DNA of 64,000 bases from an uncultured Collinsella sp. (GCA_959605475.1 CAUHFS010000002.1:1-64000); one strand, 5' to 3'. Numbered from the stretch's first letter, positions 25,092-34,350 are shown. Numbers and translations: made by a program. The notes: a model not told the origin generated them from the letters alone.

Positions 25092-26693
25092 GTGTCTGCA
25101 ACCATCAAACCCTTCACCGACGAGTTCGAAGAGTATGGCCGCGATGAATCTCGCGCATCGGGCGAGGCCTCGAGCATCTCGTTTCCGACAACGGAAAACG
25201 AGGTCCGTGCCATTTTGGAAAAGCTCCATGCCGAGCGTGTTCCGGTAACGGTTCAGGGCGCCCGAACCGGCCTTGCCGCCGGCGCCGTGCCCCACGGCGG
25301 GCATATCCTCAATACTTCCCGTATGAATCGCTATTTGGGCCTTCGCCGCGATGAACAAGGCCAATTTCTGCTGCGCGTGGAGCCGGGCGTTGTGCTCTCG
25401 GAGCTGCGCAAGCAGCTGAGCAAGAAGGTGCTGCCGACCGCTGGTTGGGACCAGGCATCGCTTGAGGCCTACGAGGAGTTCCAAGAGGCTCCCGAGCAGT
25501 TTTTTCCCACCGATCCCACCGAGGCGTCTGCCTGTCTGGGCGGCATGGCGGCATGTAACGCCTCCGGTGCCCGCAGCTACGCCTACGGCCCCATGCGCCC
25601 ACATATCACGGGACTCCACGTCGTGCTGGCTGATGGCGATTTGCTTGAGCTTCGGCGCGGCGAGGCTTTTGCCCAGGGCCGCCACCTGTCGCTCGTGACG
25701 GCAGCGGGCCGTACACTCGAGCTCGATCTTCCCGGCTATACCATGCCCAAGACAAAAAATGCTTCGGGCTATTTCGTTGCTGACGATATGGATGCCATCG
25801 ATCTGTTTATCGGTGCGTGTGGCACAATCGGTGTCATCACCGAACTCGAGATTGCCCTGCAGGTGGCACCCGCGGTCGTTTGGGGCGTGAGCTGCTTCTT
25901 CGACAGCGAAGACAAGGCCGTGTCCTTCACCGATTCTGTGCGTCCCGTCCTGTCCCATGCGGCTGCCATCGAGTACTTCGATGCTGGCGCCCTGGATATT
26001 CTACGTCGCCAGCGCGAGCAGTCGACGGCGTTTGCCTCGCTGCCTGCGCTCGACAAAGACGCCAAGGTCTGTGTCTACGTGGAGCTCGACTGCGACGACG
26101 AAGCCCAGGCGACTGAGGAGCTGTATCACTTGGGGTGGGTACTGGAGCTTGCGGGCGGCAGTGACGATGCGACATGGGTCGCGCGCACCGAGGTCGATCG
26201 CGAGTGTCAGCGATTCTTCCGCCATGCGGTGCCCGAGAGCGTCAACATGCTCATCGACGAGCGCCGCCGCATGGATCCCACCATCACCAAACTGGGTTCG
26301 GACATGTCGGTGCCCAACGCGCACTTGGCCGATGTTATCGCCCTCTATCGCCGCACGCTGGCGGAAAGTGGGCTTGAATCTGCCGCCTGGGGGCATATCG
26401 GTAACAACCATCTGCATGTGAACATTCTGCCGCGCGATGCACAGGATTATCGCCGCGGCGCAGAACTCTTTGCCCAGTGGGCTTCCGAGGTCACGGCCAT
26501 GGGCGGTGCCGTCTCCGCAGAACACGGCGTCGGCAAGATCAAGGCGGGCTTCTTGGAGACGATGTACGGTCACGAGGCCATGGTCGAGTCGGCGCGGCTC
26601 AAGCTCCAGCTCGATCCTGCCGGGCAGCTGGGTCGCGGTAACCTGTTTTCGGAGAAGCTCTTGGATGAGCTCGTCCAGAAAGGGGGCGCGTGA
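25092..26693 (+). CDS. FAD-linked lactate dehydrogenase (GlcD/LctD-like)
   Basis: A 533-residue FAD-binding (PCMH-type) oxidase. The FAD-binding segment shows VPVTVQGARTGLAAGAVPHGG and ACLGGMAACNASGARSYAYG, and the C-terminal domain has WGHIGNNHLHVNILP and SAEHGVGKIK as in D-lactate and glycolate dehydrogenases. It is immediately followed by etfB and etfA, the arrangement of the electron-confurcating lactate dehydrogenase of acetogens (LctBCD). There, lactate oxidation by NAD+ is driven by reduced ferredoxin. The GTG start follows AAAGGGGGAG. Glycolate or another 2-hydroxy acid is the alternative substrate. Confidence 0.88.
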   Translation: MSATIKPFTDEFEEYGRDESRASGEASSISFPTTENEVRAILEKLHAERVPVTVQGARTGLAAGAVPHGGHILNTSRMNRYLGLRRDEQGQFLLRVEPGVVLSELRKQLSKKVLPTAGWDQASLEAYEEFQEAPEQFFPTDPTEASACLGGMAACNASGARSYAYGPMRPHITGLHVVLADGDLLELRRGEAFAQGRHLSLVTAAGRTLELDLPGYTMPKTKNASGYFVADDMDAIDLFIGACGTIGVITELEIALQVAPAVVWGVSCFFDSEDKAVSFTDSVRPVLSHAAAIEYFDAGALDILRRQREQSTAFASLPALDKDAKVCVYVELDCDDEAQATEELYHLGWVLELAGGSDDATWVARTEVDRECQRFFRHAVPESVNMLIDERRRMDPTITKLGSDMSVPNAHLADVIALYRRTLAESGLESAAWGHIGNNHLHVNILPRDAQDYRRGAELFAQWASEVTAMGGAVSAEHGVGKIKAGFLETMYGHEAMVESARLKLQLDPAGQLGRGNLFSEKLLDELVQKGGA

Positions 26694-26695
26694 AG

Positions 26696-27511
26696 ATGAG
26701 CGATTTCCATATGGTGGTGTGCGTCAAGGCCGTGCCGGGCAGCACCGAGGTCAAGATGGACCCCAAGACCAATACCATCGTGCGCGATGGCAAGCAGGCG
26801 GTCATTAATCCCTTTGATGCGAGCGCTTTGGAATGCGCGCTGGCGCTGAAGGACGACTTTATCGGCTTTGGCATGGATGTGCGCGTGACGGTGGTGTCGA
26901 TGGGCATCCCCGCGACCGAGTCGCTGCTGCGCGACTGCATCGCTCGAGGCGCCGACGATGCGCTGCTGCTGACCGATCGCGCCTTTGCAGGTGCCGATAC
27001 CCTGGCAACCACCTATGCCCTCAAGTGCGGCATCGAGGCGCTCGACGAGGACTTCGACCTGCTCATCTGCGGCAAGATGGCGGTGGATGGCGATACGGCC
27101 CAGATTGGTCCCGAGCTTGCCGGTGCCTTTGATATTCCCTGCGTGACCGACGTGAGCTGCGTGCAGAGCGCGGGCTTTACGACCTGTGGCTCGCTGGCGC
27201 TCGTTCACGGATGCGATGCCGGCGAGGAGACGGTGTACCTTGAGATGCCGTGCGCGATGACGACTGCCAAGGAGATTGGCCAGTTGCGTATGCCGAGTAT
27301 TGCCGGTATTCGCGCGGCGGAGGAGGCGGACGTGCGCGTGGTCAGTGCCGCCGACGTGAACGCCGACCCCGCGCGTTGCGGTCTTGCCGGGTCGCCGACA
27401 CAGGTCGTGCGCTCGTTTGTGCCCGACCGTGACCAAACGTGCGAGGCCGTTGAGGGGACGGCGTCCGAGCAGGCGGCAAAGCTTGCCAAGATTATCGAGG
27501 GGATGGCATAG
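26696..27511 (+). CDS. etfB: Electron transfer flavoprotein beta subunit
   Basis: EtfB binds FAD/AMP with EtfA and passes electrons between the dehydrogenase and its acceptors. The signatures VVCVKAVPGS, the INPFDASALECALALKD segment, DDALLLTDRAFAGADT and LLICGKMAVDGDTAQIGPELA are typical, and the length of 271 is normal. ATG 26696 is preferred; an in-frame GTG at 26690 overlaps the dehydrogenase stop. It is tightly packed between the lactate dehydrogenase and etfA genes, consistent with a three-subunit complex. In bifurcating Etfs this subunit carries the NAD-contacting FAD; whether that holds here needs structural alignment. Confidence 0.92.
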   Translation: MSDFHMVVCVKAVPGSTEVKMDPKTNTIVRDGKQAVINPFDASALECALALKDDFIGFGMDVRVTVVSMGIPATESLLRDCIARGADDALLLTDRAFAGADTLATTYALKCGIEALDEDFDLLICGKMAVDGDTAQIGPELAGAFDIPCVTDVSCVQSAGFTTCGSLALVHGCDAGEETVYLEMPCAMTTAKEIGQLRMPSIAGIRAAEEADVRVVSAADVNADPARCGLAGSPTQVVRSFVPDRDQTCEAVEGTASEQAAKLAKIIEGMA

Positions 27512-28717
27512 ATGAGCGGACTGATTATCGATAGCGAAGCCTGTATCGGCTGCGGTCGCTGCGTTCGCGCCTGTGCCTCGGGCGGCATCGTAGTGGAAGG
27601 CGAGCGACCCAGCCGATGCGCCCGCGTAACCGACGGCTGCATCCTATGCGGTGGGTGCGTCGACGCCTGCCCTGTCAACGCTATCTCGATCGAGCGTGAC
27701 GAGGCCGCTGGTGCGGTGGACCTTGATGCATATCGAGACATTTGGGTATTCGCGCAGACCGACGAGCACGATACGGTGACTCCCGTTGCCTATGAGCTTA
27801 TGGGCAAGGGCCGCGAGCTTGCCGATGCTCGCGACTGCCGTCTGGTGGCACTGATCGGTATGGGTCCCGAGGGTTCTCTCGGCGACCTGGAGCATCTGGT
27901 TTGCGCGGGCGCCGACGAAGTCCTGGCCTGTCGCGACGAGCGCCTGCGCCAAAACGATGCGGAGGTCTACGCCCGCTTGATCTGCGATTTGGTAGCCGAA
28001 CGCAAACCCGAGGCCATCCTATACGGTGCGACCGCTTTTGGCCGCGAACTGGCACCCGGCGTTGCCGTGCGCTTGCAGACGGGCCTTACGGCTGACTGCA
28101 CCGTACTTTCGATGGATACGGAGACGGGGCTGCTGCAACAGACGCGTCCGGCGTTTGGCGGCAACCTGATGGCCACCATCGTCTGCCCCAATCATCGTCC
28201 CCAGATGGCAACGGTTCGTCCCGGCATCTTTAAGGCGCCCGACTTTGACTACGACCGCTCCGGCACGATCACCCAGATATCGCTTGCGGATGATGCTAAG
28301 GCTCGTGTCGAGATCTCGATTCCCGCCGAGGAGTGGAGGCAGCAGGCCTCGATCGCCGATGCCGAGCGCTTGGTCGTGGTGGGCCGCGGCATTGGCTCCA
28401 AGAAGAATCTGCCCCTGATGCGAAGGCTCGCCGAGGCTCTGGGAGCCGAGCTTGGTTGCACGCGACCTGTCGTGGAGGCCGGCTGGTTGGAGTGTCGCCA
28501 TCAGATTGGCCAGACCGGCGTATCGGTTTCGCCCAAGCTTCTCGTGAGTATCGGTGTTTCGGGCGCCATCCAGCATCTTGCCGGCATCGGTGGGGCAGAG
28601 TGTATTATCGCCATCAACGAGGACCCGGATGCCCCCATCTTTGGTGCTGCCCAGTACAAGGTTGTCGGCGATGCCGTCGAGGTCGTCGAGGAACTGCTGG
28701 CCCAGCTTGAGCGCTAG
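27512..28717 (+). CDS. etfA: Electron transfer flavoprotein alpha subunit with N-terminal 2[4Fe-4S] ferredoxin domain
   Basis: Residues 8-58 carry two ferredoxin motifs: C11-x2-C14-x2-C17-x3-C21 and C43-x2-C46-x2-C49-x3-C53 (ILCGGCVDACP). The EtfA FAD domains follow (TAFGRELAPGVAVRLQTGLT, RPAFGGNLMATI, GRGIGSKKNL, SGAIQHLAGI). The fused ferredoxin domain is the mark of Etfs that exchange electrons with soluble ferredoxin, as in the Acetobacterium lactate dehydrogenase complex. The gene starts directly after the etfB stop. Its end overlaps the end of the convergent HD-domain gene by 4 bp. Confidence 0.93.
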   Translation: MSGLIIDSEACIGCGRCVRACASGGIVVEGERPSRCARVTDGCILCGGCVDACPVNAISIERDEAAGAVDLDAYRDIWVFAQTDEHDTVTPVAYELMGKGRELADARDCRLVALIGMGPEGSLGDLEHLVCAGADEVLACRDERLRQNDAEVYARLICDLVAERKPEAILYGATAFGRELAPGVAVRLQTGLTADCTVLSMDTETGLLQQTRPAFGGNLMATIVCPNHRPQMATVRPGIFKAPDFDYDRSGTITQISLADDAKARVEISIPAEEWRQQASIADAERLVVVGRGIGSKKNLPLMRRLAEALGAELGCTRPVVEAGWLECRHQIGQTGVSVSPKLLVSIGVSGAIQHLAGIGGAECIIAINEDPDAPIFGAAQYKVVGDAVEVVEELLAQLER

Positions 28718-29526
28718 GCGCGCGCCAGCCAGTCGCGCATCTCGTCCTTAAGGCGGCTCCAAGTCGCCTGCGTGGCGGGGTCGGTAAAGGGCCGCGTAAT
28801 GCCAAAGGGCGCGTCGAGCAGGCGGTAGATATCGCCCTGCTCGCGCGCCAGCGTGCGGCTCGCTGGATAGACGAGCTCAAACATAAAGCAGATGAGTCCC
28901 ACCAGGTAGTCCGCCGGCTCGTTGCGCTCGTCGCGCGCGACGCACCGATGCTCGTCAAAGGCGGCAAGCGTCGGTACCGAGAAGCGACTGGCTAGAAACG
29001 CGTCCTCATCCACCTTGAGGATGGTATCGACGGTGCTGTCGGCGATGGTGCGCATAATGTCGATCTTGTCGCCATCGCGCACGATATCGCAGAAGCACCG
29101 TGTACGCTCGTCGAGTTGTGCCGGCAGGCGAAAGTCGCTGTGATAGGCGATGCTCGCTCGGATGAGCTCGTCATGCGCACCGGTTTCGATAAAGTCACGG
29201 ATGTTTGTCGTGGCGGGTGCATCGGCGGGATTCTCGCCAAAGAGGACCTCGATGCCCAGCGCCGCATGGCTCATGCTCTCGGCGTCCTTAAAGGTGTCCC
29301 AGCGTCGCAGCTGCTCAAAGCGGCCCATATCGTGTAGCAGGCCGCAAAGCCATGCCAGGTCAATATCTTCTGACGACCAGCCCTGCTCGCGCGCTACGGC
29401 ATCGCATGCCTCGGCCACGTGGTACGTATGCTCGATTTTGAGCGCGATGCGTGGGTTGGTGGCGTCGTAGGCATCGGTGTAGCTTTTGAAGGCCGCGCGC
29501 GCCCGGTCTCGATCGATAGCTGTCAT
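28714..29526 (-). CDS. HD-domain metal-dependent phosphohydrolase
   Basis: The HD superfamily pattern is present: H33 in IEHTYHVAEAC, the HD pair at 65-66 (CGLLHDMGRFEQ), a histidine in IAYHSDF and a distal Asp in VRDGDKIDIMR. At 270 residues it is a stand-alone HD protein of the group that hydrolyses nucleotides or cyclic nucleotides. No partner domain indicates a substrate. It converges with the etfA gene and ends within it. Confidence 0.85.
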   Translation of the reverse strand: MTAIDRDRARAAFKSYTDAYDATNPRIALKIEHTYHVAEACDAVAREQGWSSEDIDLAWLCGLLHDMGRFEQLRRWDTFKDAESMSHAALGIEVLFGENPADAPATTNIRDFIETGAHDELIRASIAYHSDFRLPAQLDERTRCFCDIVRDGDKIDIMRTIADSTVDTILKVDEDAFLASRFSVPTLAAFDEHRCVARDERNEPADYLVGLICFMFELVYPASRTLAREQGDIYRLLDAPFGITRPFTDPATQATWSRLKDEMRDWLARA

Positions 29527-29652
29527 AATGACTTCCTAAAAAGTTGTGTCTTTCGATCCGGTGGCAATTGTAGGTGAACTCGGTTGCTGTCGGATGATGA
29601 TTCTGCCGTATCGCTACATGCGGCTCGGAGACCTTGTCAGGATGAGAAGCGT

Positions 29653-30345
29653 ATGGTGTTCAAAATCGTTAGAACCGTCTGGCCGGTGATGCTTACCTAT
29701 GTTGCAAGAGGCGCGCCGTGCGGAATGATCATGGGGCAGACGGGAATGGAGCCCTGGATGGTCTTTGCCCTGAGCAGCACGTTTGTGACGGGCAGCGGCC
29801 AGTTTATGATCTGCAATCTTTGGCTGGCGGGCGTACCGGCACCTTCGATTATCGCGAGCGTTGCCGCCATCTCCTCGCGTTTTGCGCTTTACTCGGCATC
29901 GATCGCGCCGCATCTGACGGGTGCCTCGAAGCGTCAGACGCTGGCTGTTGCCGCGACACTTACCGAGGAGGCATATGGCATCTCGCTTGCCAAGTTGGTT
30001 GAAGGGGAGGATTGGGGCCCGCGCGAGTCCTTTGTGCTCAACGTGATCCTCATCGCAACATGGGGCGTTTCGTGTACGATGGGCGCCATCGTCGGCGCCG
30101 TTGTCGATGTTCCCACCGCCATTGCAGCCTTTGTCTGCACCTCGCTCTTTATCTGCCTGCTCTTTTCGCAGCGGCTGTCGCGCGGCAACGTTGTCGCGGC
30201 GGTTTCGGGCGCGGTGTCCGTCGCCGTATGCAAGTTCTTGGGCCTCGCGAATATTGCCGTGCCGGCAAGCGTCGTGGCCGGCATTGCCATTGCGTTGGCG
30301 TGCGATGCTGTATTTGACGGAAGAGGTGCCCGCGATGCCCGTTAA
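29653..30345 (+). CDS. azlC: AzlC family branched-chain amino acid exporter, large subunit
   Basis: The 230-residue membrane protein contains several hydrophobic helices and family features such as FALSSTFVTGSGQFM and the ATLTEEAYGISLAK block. AzlC works with the small AzlD protein to export branched-chain amino acids or analogues. ATG 29653 is preceded by AGGATGAG; the open frame continues 23 codons upstream without a site. Its stop lies 11 bp inside azlD, typical of this two-gene unit. Confidence 0.88.
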   Translation: MVFKIVRTVWPVMLTYVARGAPCGMIMGQTGMEPWMVFALSSTFVTGSGQFMICNLWLAGVPAPSIIASVAAISSRFALYSASIAPHLTGASKRQTLAVAATLTEEAYGISLAKLVEGEDWGPRESFVLNVILIATWGVSCTMGAIVGAVVDVPTAIAAFVCTSLFICLLFSQRLSRGNVVAAVSGAVSVAVCKFLGLANIAVPASVVAGIAIALACDAVFDGRGARDAR

Positions 30346-30658
30346 CGAGTTCTTGGTTCTGTGGCTGTCGTCGTGGGCTGCTATCGCGTTCTTTCGCATT
30401 GCGCCGGCGTTCGCCTTGCGCGGGCGGACCCTGTCGCCCCGCATTACCGAGGCCCTGAGCTATATCCCGCCCGCTGCCTTTGCCGCGCTGGTCGCCAACG
30501 ACTTGGTGAGTCCCGGCGCGTTCGACGCGGGACTCTGGCCTGCCCTGGTTCCCTGGATTGCGGCCGTCGGCGTCGTGGTCGTGGCGGTCAAGACAAAATC
30601 GATGCTGTGGTGCTGCGTCTCGGGCATCGTACTCTATATTGTCTTGAGCCTTATATAG
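30335..30658 (+). CDS. azlD: AzlD family branched-chain amino acid exporter, small subunit
   Basis: A 107-residue protein with four hydrophobic segments, of the AzlD family (TEALSYIPPAAFAALV near the middle; a C-terminal LWCCVSGIVLYIVL helix). ATG 30335 follows GAGGTG and overlaps azlC by 11 bp, so translation is coupled. It forms the export complex with AzlC. Confidence 0.88.
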   Translation: MPVNEFLVLWLSSWAAIAFFRIAPAFALRGRTLSPRITEALSYIPPAAFAALVANDLVSPGAFDAGLWPALVPWIAAVGVVVVAVKTKSMLWCCVSGIVLYIVLSLI

Positions 30659-30808
30659 GGGTGACGTCGCGGGCGCCGAATCTCGTTCCATCCCAACTTG
30701 TCGAATTTTTCACCGAGCTGGTCTATTTCTTCTGGTACCATGGTCAAACTTTACTGTAGCAAAGCATGACGTGGGCTTTTGTTCCGCGTCAGCGGAAATG
30801 GGGGTTTC

Positions 30809-31831
30809 ATGGCACAGGAAGCGACCGCCAACGAGCAAAAGAAATTCAAGGTTCCGCGCATCCCGGGCGACATCATGATCTATCCGATGATCGTCGGTCT
30901 TTTGCTCAACACCTTCTGCCCGCAGGTTTTTGAGATCGGCGGCTTCTTTACGGCTGCCTGCCGCGGTGGCTCCAATACCATCGTCGCCGCGATCCTGCTG
31001 TTTGTGGGCGCCGGCATCAGCTTTAAGTCCACGCCGGGCGCCATCAAGACCGGCATCGTCGTGCTGATTCCTAAGCTTGTAGTGGCAGCCGCGCTGGGTC
31101 TGGGCGTCGCGTACTTCTTTAACGATAACTTTTTAGGCCTGAGCTCGGTTTCCATCATCGGCGGCATTACGTTTTGCAACATGGCGCTCTATACGGGCAT
31201 CATGGGCGAGTTCGGCGATGAGTCCGAGCAGGGCGCCGTCGGTATCCTGTTCTTTACGGCCGGCCCCGCCGTCACGATGATCATCCTTGGTGTTTCGGGT
31301 CTCGCCAACATCCCCGTCGGCACCATCATCGGATCCATCCTGCCGCTTGTTATCGGCATGGTCCTGGGCAACTTGTTCCCGTTTATCAAGAACCTGCTGG
31401 TTCCCGGCGCCAATCCCGCGATCGCTGTTATCGGATTTCAGCTCGGTGCGTCCATGAGCCTTTCGAGCTTTATCACCGGCGGTATTTCCGGCATCTTGCT
31501 GGGCCTTGTCACGCTCTTTATCGTCGGCCCCATCACCTTTGCGTTCGAGCGCCTGTGCGGTGGTAACGGCAAGGCGGCCGTTGCCTGCTCCACTATCGCC
31601 GGCACGGCTATGACCACGCCGGTCGCCCTCGCCGAGGTCGCTCCGCGCTATGCCGAGCTTGCGCCCACCGCGTATGCGCAGATCGCCACTGCCGTCATCA
31701 TCACGGCAATCATGGCCCCGATTCTGACCGGCTGGGTCGATAAGAAGTTCTGCCAGGGCAAGGAAGACCTGTCGCCTGCCGGTGTCGAGGCCATCGAAGA
31801 GGCCGTCGCGACCGACATCGATGGCGAGTAG
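30809..31831 (+). CDS. kdgT: 2-keto-3-deoxygluconate permease
   Basis: A proton symporter of the KdgT family with about ten helices in 340 residues. Typical segments are the opening IPGDIMIYPMIVGLLLNTF, GGSNTIVAAILLFVGAGI, the glycine-rich GGITFCNMALYTGIMGEFGD, and AGTAMTTPVALAEVAP. It imports 2-keto-3-deoxygluconate or related sugar acids from pectin or uronate breakdown. No KdgK or KdgA gene is adjacent, so the substrate is inferred. ATG 30809 follows GGGGG. A terminator lies downstream. Confidence 0.88.
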   Translation: MAQEATANEQKKFKVPRIPGDIMIYPMIVGLLLNTFCPQVFEIGGFFTAACRGGSNTIVAAILLFVGAGISFKSTPGAIKTGIVVLIPKLVVAAALGLGVAYFFNDNFLGLSSVSIIGGITFCNMALYTGIMGEFGDESEQGAVGILFFTAGPAVTMIILGVSGLANIPVGTIIGSILPLVIGMVLGNLFPFIKNLLVPGANPAIAVIGFQLGASMSLSSFITGGISGILLGLVTLFIVGPITFAFERLCGGNGKAAVACSTIAGTAMTTPVALAEVAPRYAELAPTAYAQIATAVIITAIMAPILTGWVDKKFCQGKEDLSPAGVEAIEEAVATDIDGE

Positions 31832-31877
31832 CAATCGATACCCATCAATGATTCCGGCGTGCAATTCGCGCCGTCTG

Positions 31878-31922
31878 AGCGCCCGAACAGAAACTGTTTT
31901 GCAGTGATGTTCGGGCGCTTTG
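31878..31922 (+). terminator. Terminator after kdgT
   Basis: AGCGCCCGAACA (31878-31889) pairs perfectly with TGTTCGGGCGCT (31908-31919) around an 18-nt loop. Only TTT follows, so termination may be partial. Confidence 0.6.
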
Positions 31923-31929
31923 CTATGAT
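31922..31929 (+). promoter_or_regulatory. Extended -10 candidate for the diguanylate cyclase gene
   Basis: TGCTATGAT, an extended -10, lies directly after the kdgT terminator and 92 bases before the cyclase GTG. The 5' leader would contain an 8-bp inverted repeat, CCCTTTAC (31931-31938)/GTAAAGGG (31948-31955). No riboswitch fold was recognised in it. Confidence 0.35.
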
Positions 31930-32020
31930 TCCCTTTACCCCTGCGGAGTAAAGGGGTGTTTATTGCCCTGATTCGAATTGGGCGATTCTGACCATTCGGA
32001 TATTGAAGGGATGGCGTCTA

Positions 32021-33163
32021 GTGGTTAAGGCACTCAAGATTGAGATATTCCTGCTATGCATGATTGTTCTTATCGGGCTTGCCGCGCGAAGTCGTCGCTC
32101 CTTGTTCTCGAGCACCCTGCAGCTATTGTTTAGCATGCTTGGCTACACCTCTGCCGCGTACATATTATTCGATATGATCTGGACGCTTTCGGATGGTGCG
32201 GACGGCACGTTGGGTATTGCTGCCAACTGGATTTCCAACGCGGTTTCGTTTTCGCTCTTTGCCATCGCGTGTCTCATTTGGTTTATCTATTCCGAGACGA
32301 TGCAGGGCTCTCGCCTTGTGACCTCGCGCTATAGGGTGGTGCTTGTAACGTTGCCTACGGCTCTGGTGGTCGTGCTGGCTTTTACCAGTTACTGGACGCA
32401 CGCCTTGTTCTATATCGATTCGCAGGGCGTGTATCGTCGCGGCTTTGCCTATATGATCCAGCCCATTGTCAGCTACTGTTACGTTATACATACGTCCCTG
32501 CATGCGTTTGTGCAATCTCGCAGGGTCGAGAGCCTGCAGACGAAGGCTATCTATCGAACCTTAGCATTTTTCGCCATTCCGGCCCTGGTGGGCGGTACCT
32601 TTCAGATCGTATACTCGGTGCCTGGCCTTTGTGTCGGCATAATGATTAGCATGTTGCTGCTCTACATTATCTGCCAGGAGCAGCTCGTCTCGACCGACCC
32701 GTTGACTGGCCTCAACAATCGCAACCGTTTTGAGACCTATATCCTGTCGCTCTTCTCAAATGTGGATCAGGCCGAAGATGTGTATCTGCTTATGATGGAC
32801 GCTGACGGCTTTAAGCAGATTAACGATCGTTATGGACATGTGGAGGGCGACCATGCTCTTCAGGTCATATCCGCTGCTCTCAAAGAAGTCTGCTCGGCGT
32901 CTGGTGGCTTTATCGCGCGTTATGGTGGCGATGAGTTCGTGGTGCTCCAAAAGGCAGCGGCGGAACAGGATATCATGCATCTGTGCGCGACAATCAACGA
33001 CGAGCTCGCGCATGCCGAGGTGCCGTATCTGTTGCGGATGTCCATCGGCTATGCACGGGTCGGTGATAGTGTCGATACCTGGCAAGACTTGCTTCGCGCT
33101 GCCGATGCGGAGCTCTACCGCGTCAAGGCCGATAAAAAGAAAGCCGGCGTCCAGATACGCTAG
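32021..33163 (+). CDS. Membrane-bound diguanylate cyclase (GGDEF)
   Basis: About six hydrophobic segments in the first 220 residues form a membrane sensor. A GGDEF domain (about 225-380) follows with DPLTGLNNRNRFE at its start, MDADGFKQINDRYGH, and the catalytic RYGGDEF (GGDEF at 302-306). It synthesises c-di-GMP from GTP. The RxxD inhibitory site expected just upstream of GGDEF is absent, so product inhibition is unlikely. The start is taken as GTG 32021 behind GAAGGG; TTG 32003 is possible. A strong terminator follows. Confidence 0.92.
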   Translation: MVKALKIEIFLLCMIVLIGLAARSRRSLFSSTLQLLFSMLGYTSAAYILFDMIWTLSDGADGTLGIAANWISNAVSFSLFAIACLIWFIYSETMQGSRLVTSRYRVVLVTLPTALVVVLAFTSYWTHALFYIDSQGVYRRGFAYMIQPIVSYCYVIHTSLHAFVQSRRVESLQTKAIYRTLAFFAIPALVGGTFQIVYSVPGLCVGIMISMLLLYIICQEQLVSTDPLTGLNNRNRFETYILSLFSNVDQAEDVYLLMMDADGFKQINDRYGHVEGDHALQVISAALKEVCSASGGFIARYGGDEFVVLQKAAAEQDIMHLCATINDELAHAEVPYLLRMSIGYARVGDSVDTWQDLLRAADAELYRVKADKKKAGVQIR

Positions 33164-33169
33164 AAAAAA

Positions 33170-33205
33170 GGCGCACGACCGTTGCGATGGTCGTGCGCCC
33201 TTTTT
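33170..33205 (+). terminator. Strong intrinsic terminator after the GGDEF gene
   Basis: GGCGCACGACC (33170-33180) pairs perfectly with GGTCGTGCGCC (33189-33199) and is followed by CTTTTT. The A-run at 33163-33168 would also give it activity for minus-strand transcripts. Confidence 0.85.
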
Positions 33206-33352
33206 GCGTTTGCGGGGGCCACCGGCCATAACGCCCAGGCGCGGTGCGGCAAGACGAGCGTCTGCCGCCGCGGCTCGGTACGAAATCAACGAGAGCCAGT
33301 GCATTCCATTAAGCTAAAGTGTGTGAAGGCTCTCTCTAAAAAGGTGAGCTCG

Positions 33353-34288
33353 CTAGGCTTTTTTGGGTTTGTTGACGATGATTATGCCGCCGCAGACCAA
33401 CAGCAGGGCAACGATGACGGTAATGGGGCTCGTGCCAGCGCCCTCGCCGAGCAGCAGCGCGCTCAGCACCACACCAAAGACCGGGTTCATAAACCCAAAG
33501 ACCGAGACGCGGCTGACGGGGTTGACGGCAAGCAGGCGCGACCACAGCGAGTAGGCGACCGCGGAGATAAGCGCCATGTAGATGATGAGCGCGATGGCGG
33601 GGGCAATTGTCGTGGGGGAGAGCGTGCCACCCATCAAAAAGCCGATGGCGGTGAGGACCAGGCCGCCGACCAAGAACTGCCACCCGGCAAGCAAGACGCC
33701 GTCGTGCTTGCGCGAGAAGATGCCGATCAGGCAGGTCGAAAGAGCACCCGCGACAGTGGAGGCTAGGATAAAGCCCTCGCCATCGAGCCTGAAGCCAAAG
33801 GTGCCATCTGCGCCCGAGAGGTTGACGAGCGCGACGCCGGCAAAGCCCAGCGCACAGCCAAGCACCTTGGCCGTATTGAGCTTCTCGGTGTGAAATGCCA
33901 GGGCGGCAAAGAGGATAGCCAAGAAGTTGGCGCTGGCCTCGATGATGGAGCTCGACATAGCGCTTGCACGGGAGAGACCAAGGTAGAAAAAGAAGTACTG
34001 GCCGATGGTCTGGAAGAGCGACAAGATGCAGATGGGCTTGATATCGCGCGTTTGCGGAACGAGCGGTCGGCGCTGGGCCACGCTCATGCCAACAATGACC
34101 AGCATGCCGGCAAGCGTGAAGCGCAAGCCCGCAAAGAGCAGCTGCGAGGCGCTATCGTGCGCCGGGATACCAAAGAGTGCGTAGCCGATCTTGATGCAGG
34201 GAAAGGCCGATCCCCAGAGTGCACAGCAAACAAGACAGCCCAGGATAAGTCCGGGCAGGGTGGCGAGATACGGCTTGTGGCTTTCCAT
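33353..34288 (-). CDS. DMT superfamily transporter (EamA)
   Basis: A ten-helix drug/metabolite transporter of 311 residues made of two EamA repeats. Features include ALWGSAFPCIKIGY in helix 1, SASQLLFAGLRFTLAGMLV, the second repeat near GALSTCLIG, and NPVFGVVLSALLLGEG before the final helix. Such proteins export small metabolites or amino acids. ATG 34288 follows AGGAAGGAC. It lies downstream of purL on the same strand but is separated from it by a strong terminator. Confidence 0.87.
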   Translation of the reverse strand: MESHKPYLATLPGLILGCLVCCALWGSAFPCIKIGYALFGIPAHDSASQLLFAGLRFTLAGMLVIVGMSVAQRRPLVPQTRDIKPICILSLFQTIGQYFFFYLGLSRASAMSSSIIEASANFLAILFAALAFHTEKLNTAKVLGCALGFAGVALVNLSGADGTFGFRLDGEGFILASTVAGALSTCLIGIFSRKHDGVLLAGWQFLVGGLVLTAIGFLMGGTLSPTTIAPAIALIIYMALISAVAYSLWSRLLAVNPVSRVSVFGFMNPVFGVVLSALLLGEGAGTSPITVIVALLLVCGGIIIVNKPKKA

Positions 34289-34313
34289 GATGTCCTTCCT
34301 GCATGCGCGAAGC

Positions 34314-34350
34314 AAAAAAGAACCCGCCACCGGATGTGTCGGTGGCGGGT
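34314..34350 (-). terminator. Terminator after purL (minus strand)
   Basis: On the minus strand ACCCGCCACCG (34350-34340) pairs with CGGTGGCGGGT (34332-34322) around a 7-nt loop and is followed by TCTTTTTT. This separates purL from the DMT transporter gene. Confidence 0.85.

Noticed and set aside
31931..32020. Possible c-di-GMP riboswitch upstream of the GGDEF gene
   Set aside because: The leader has one small inverted repeat but none of the conserved GEMM tetraloop/receptor sequences.
33206..33352. Possible tRNA or small RNA between the GGDEF and DMT genes
   Set aside because: No cloverleaf or stable stem with T-loop signature could be drawn; nothing identifiable in this gap.
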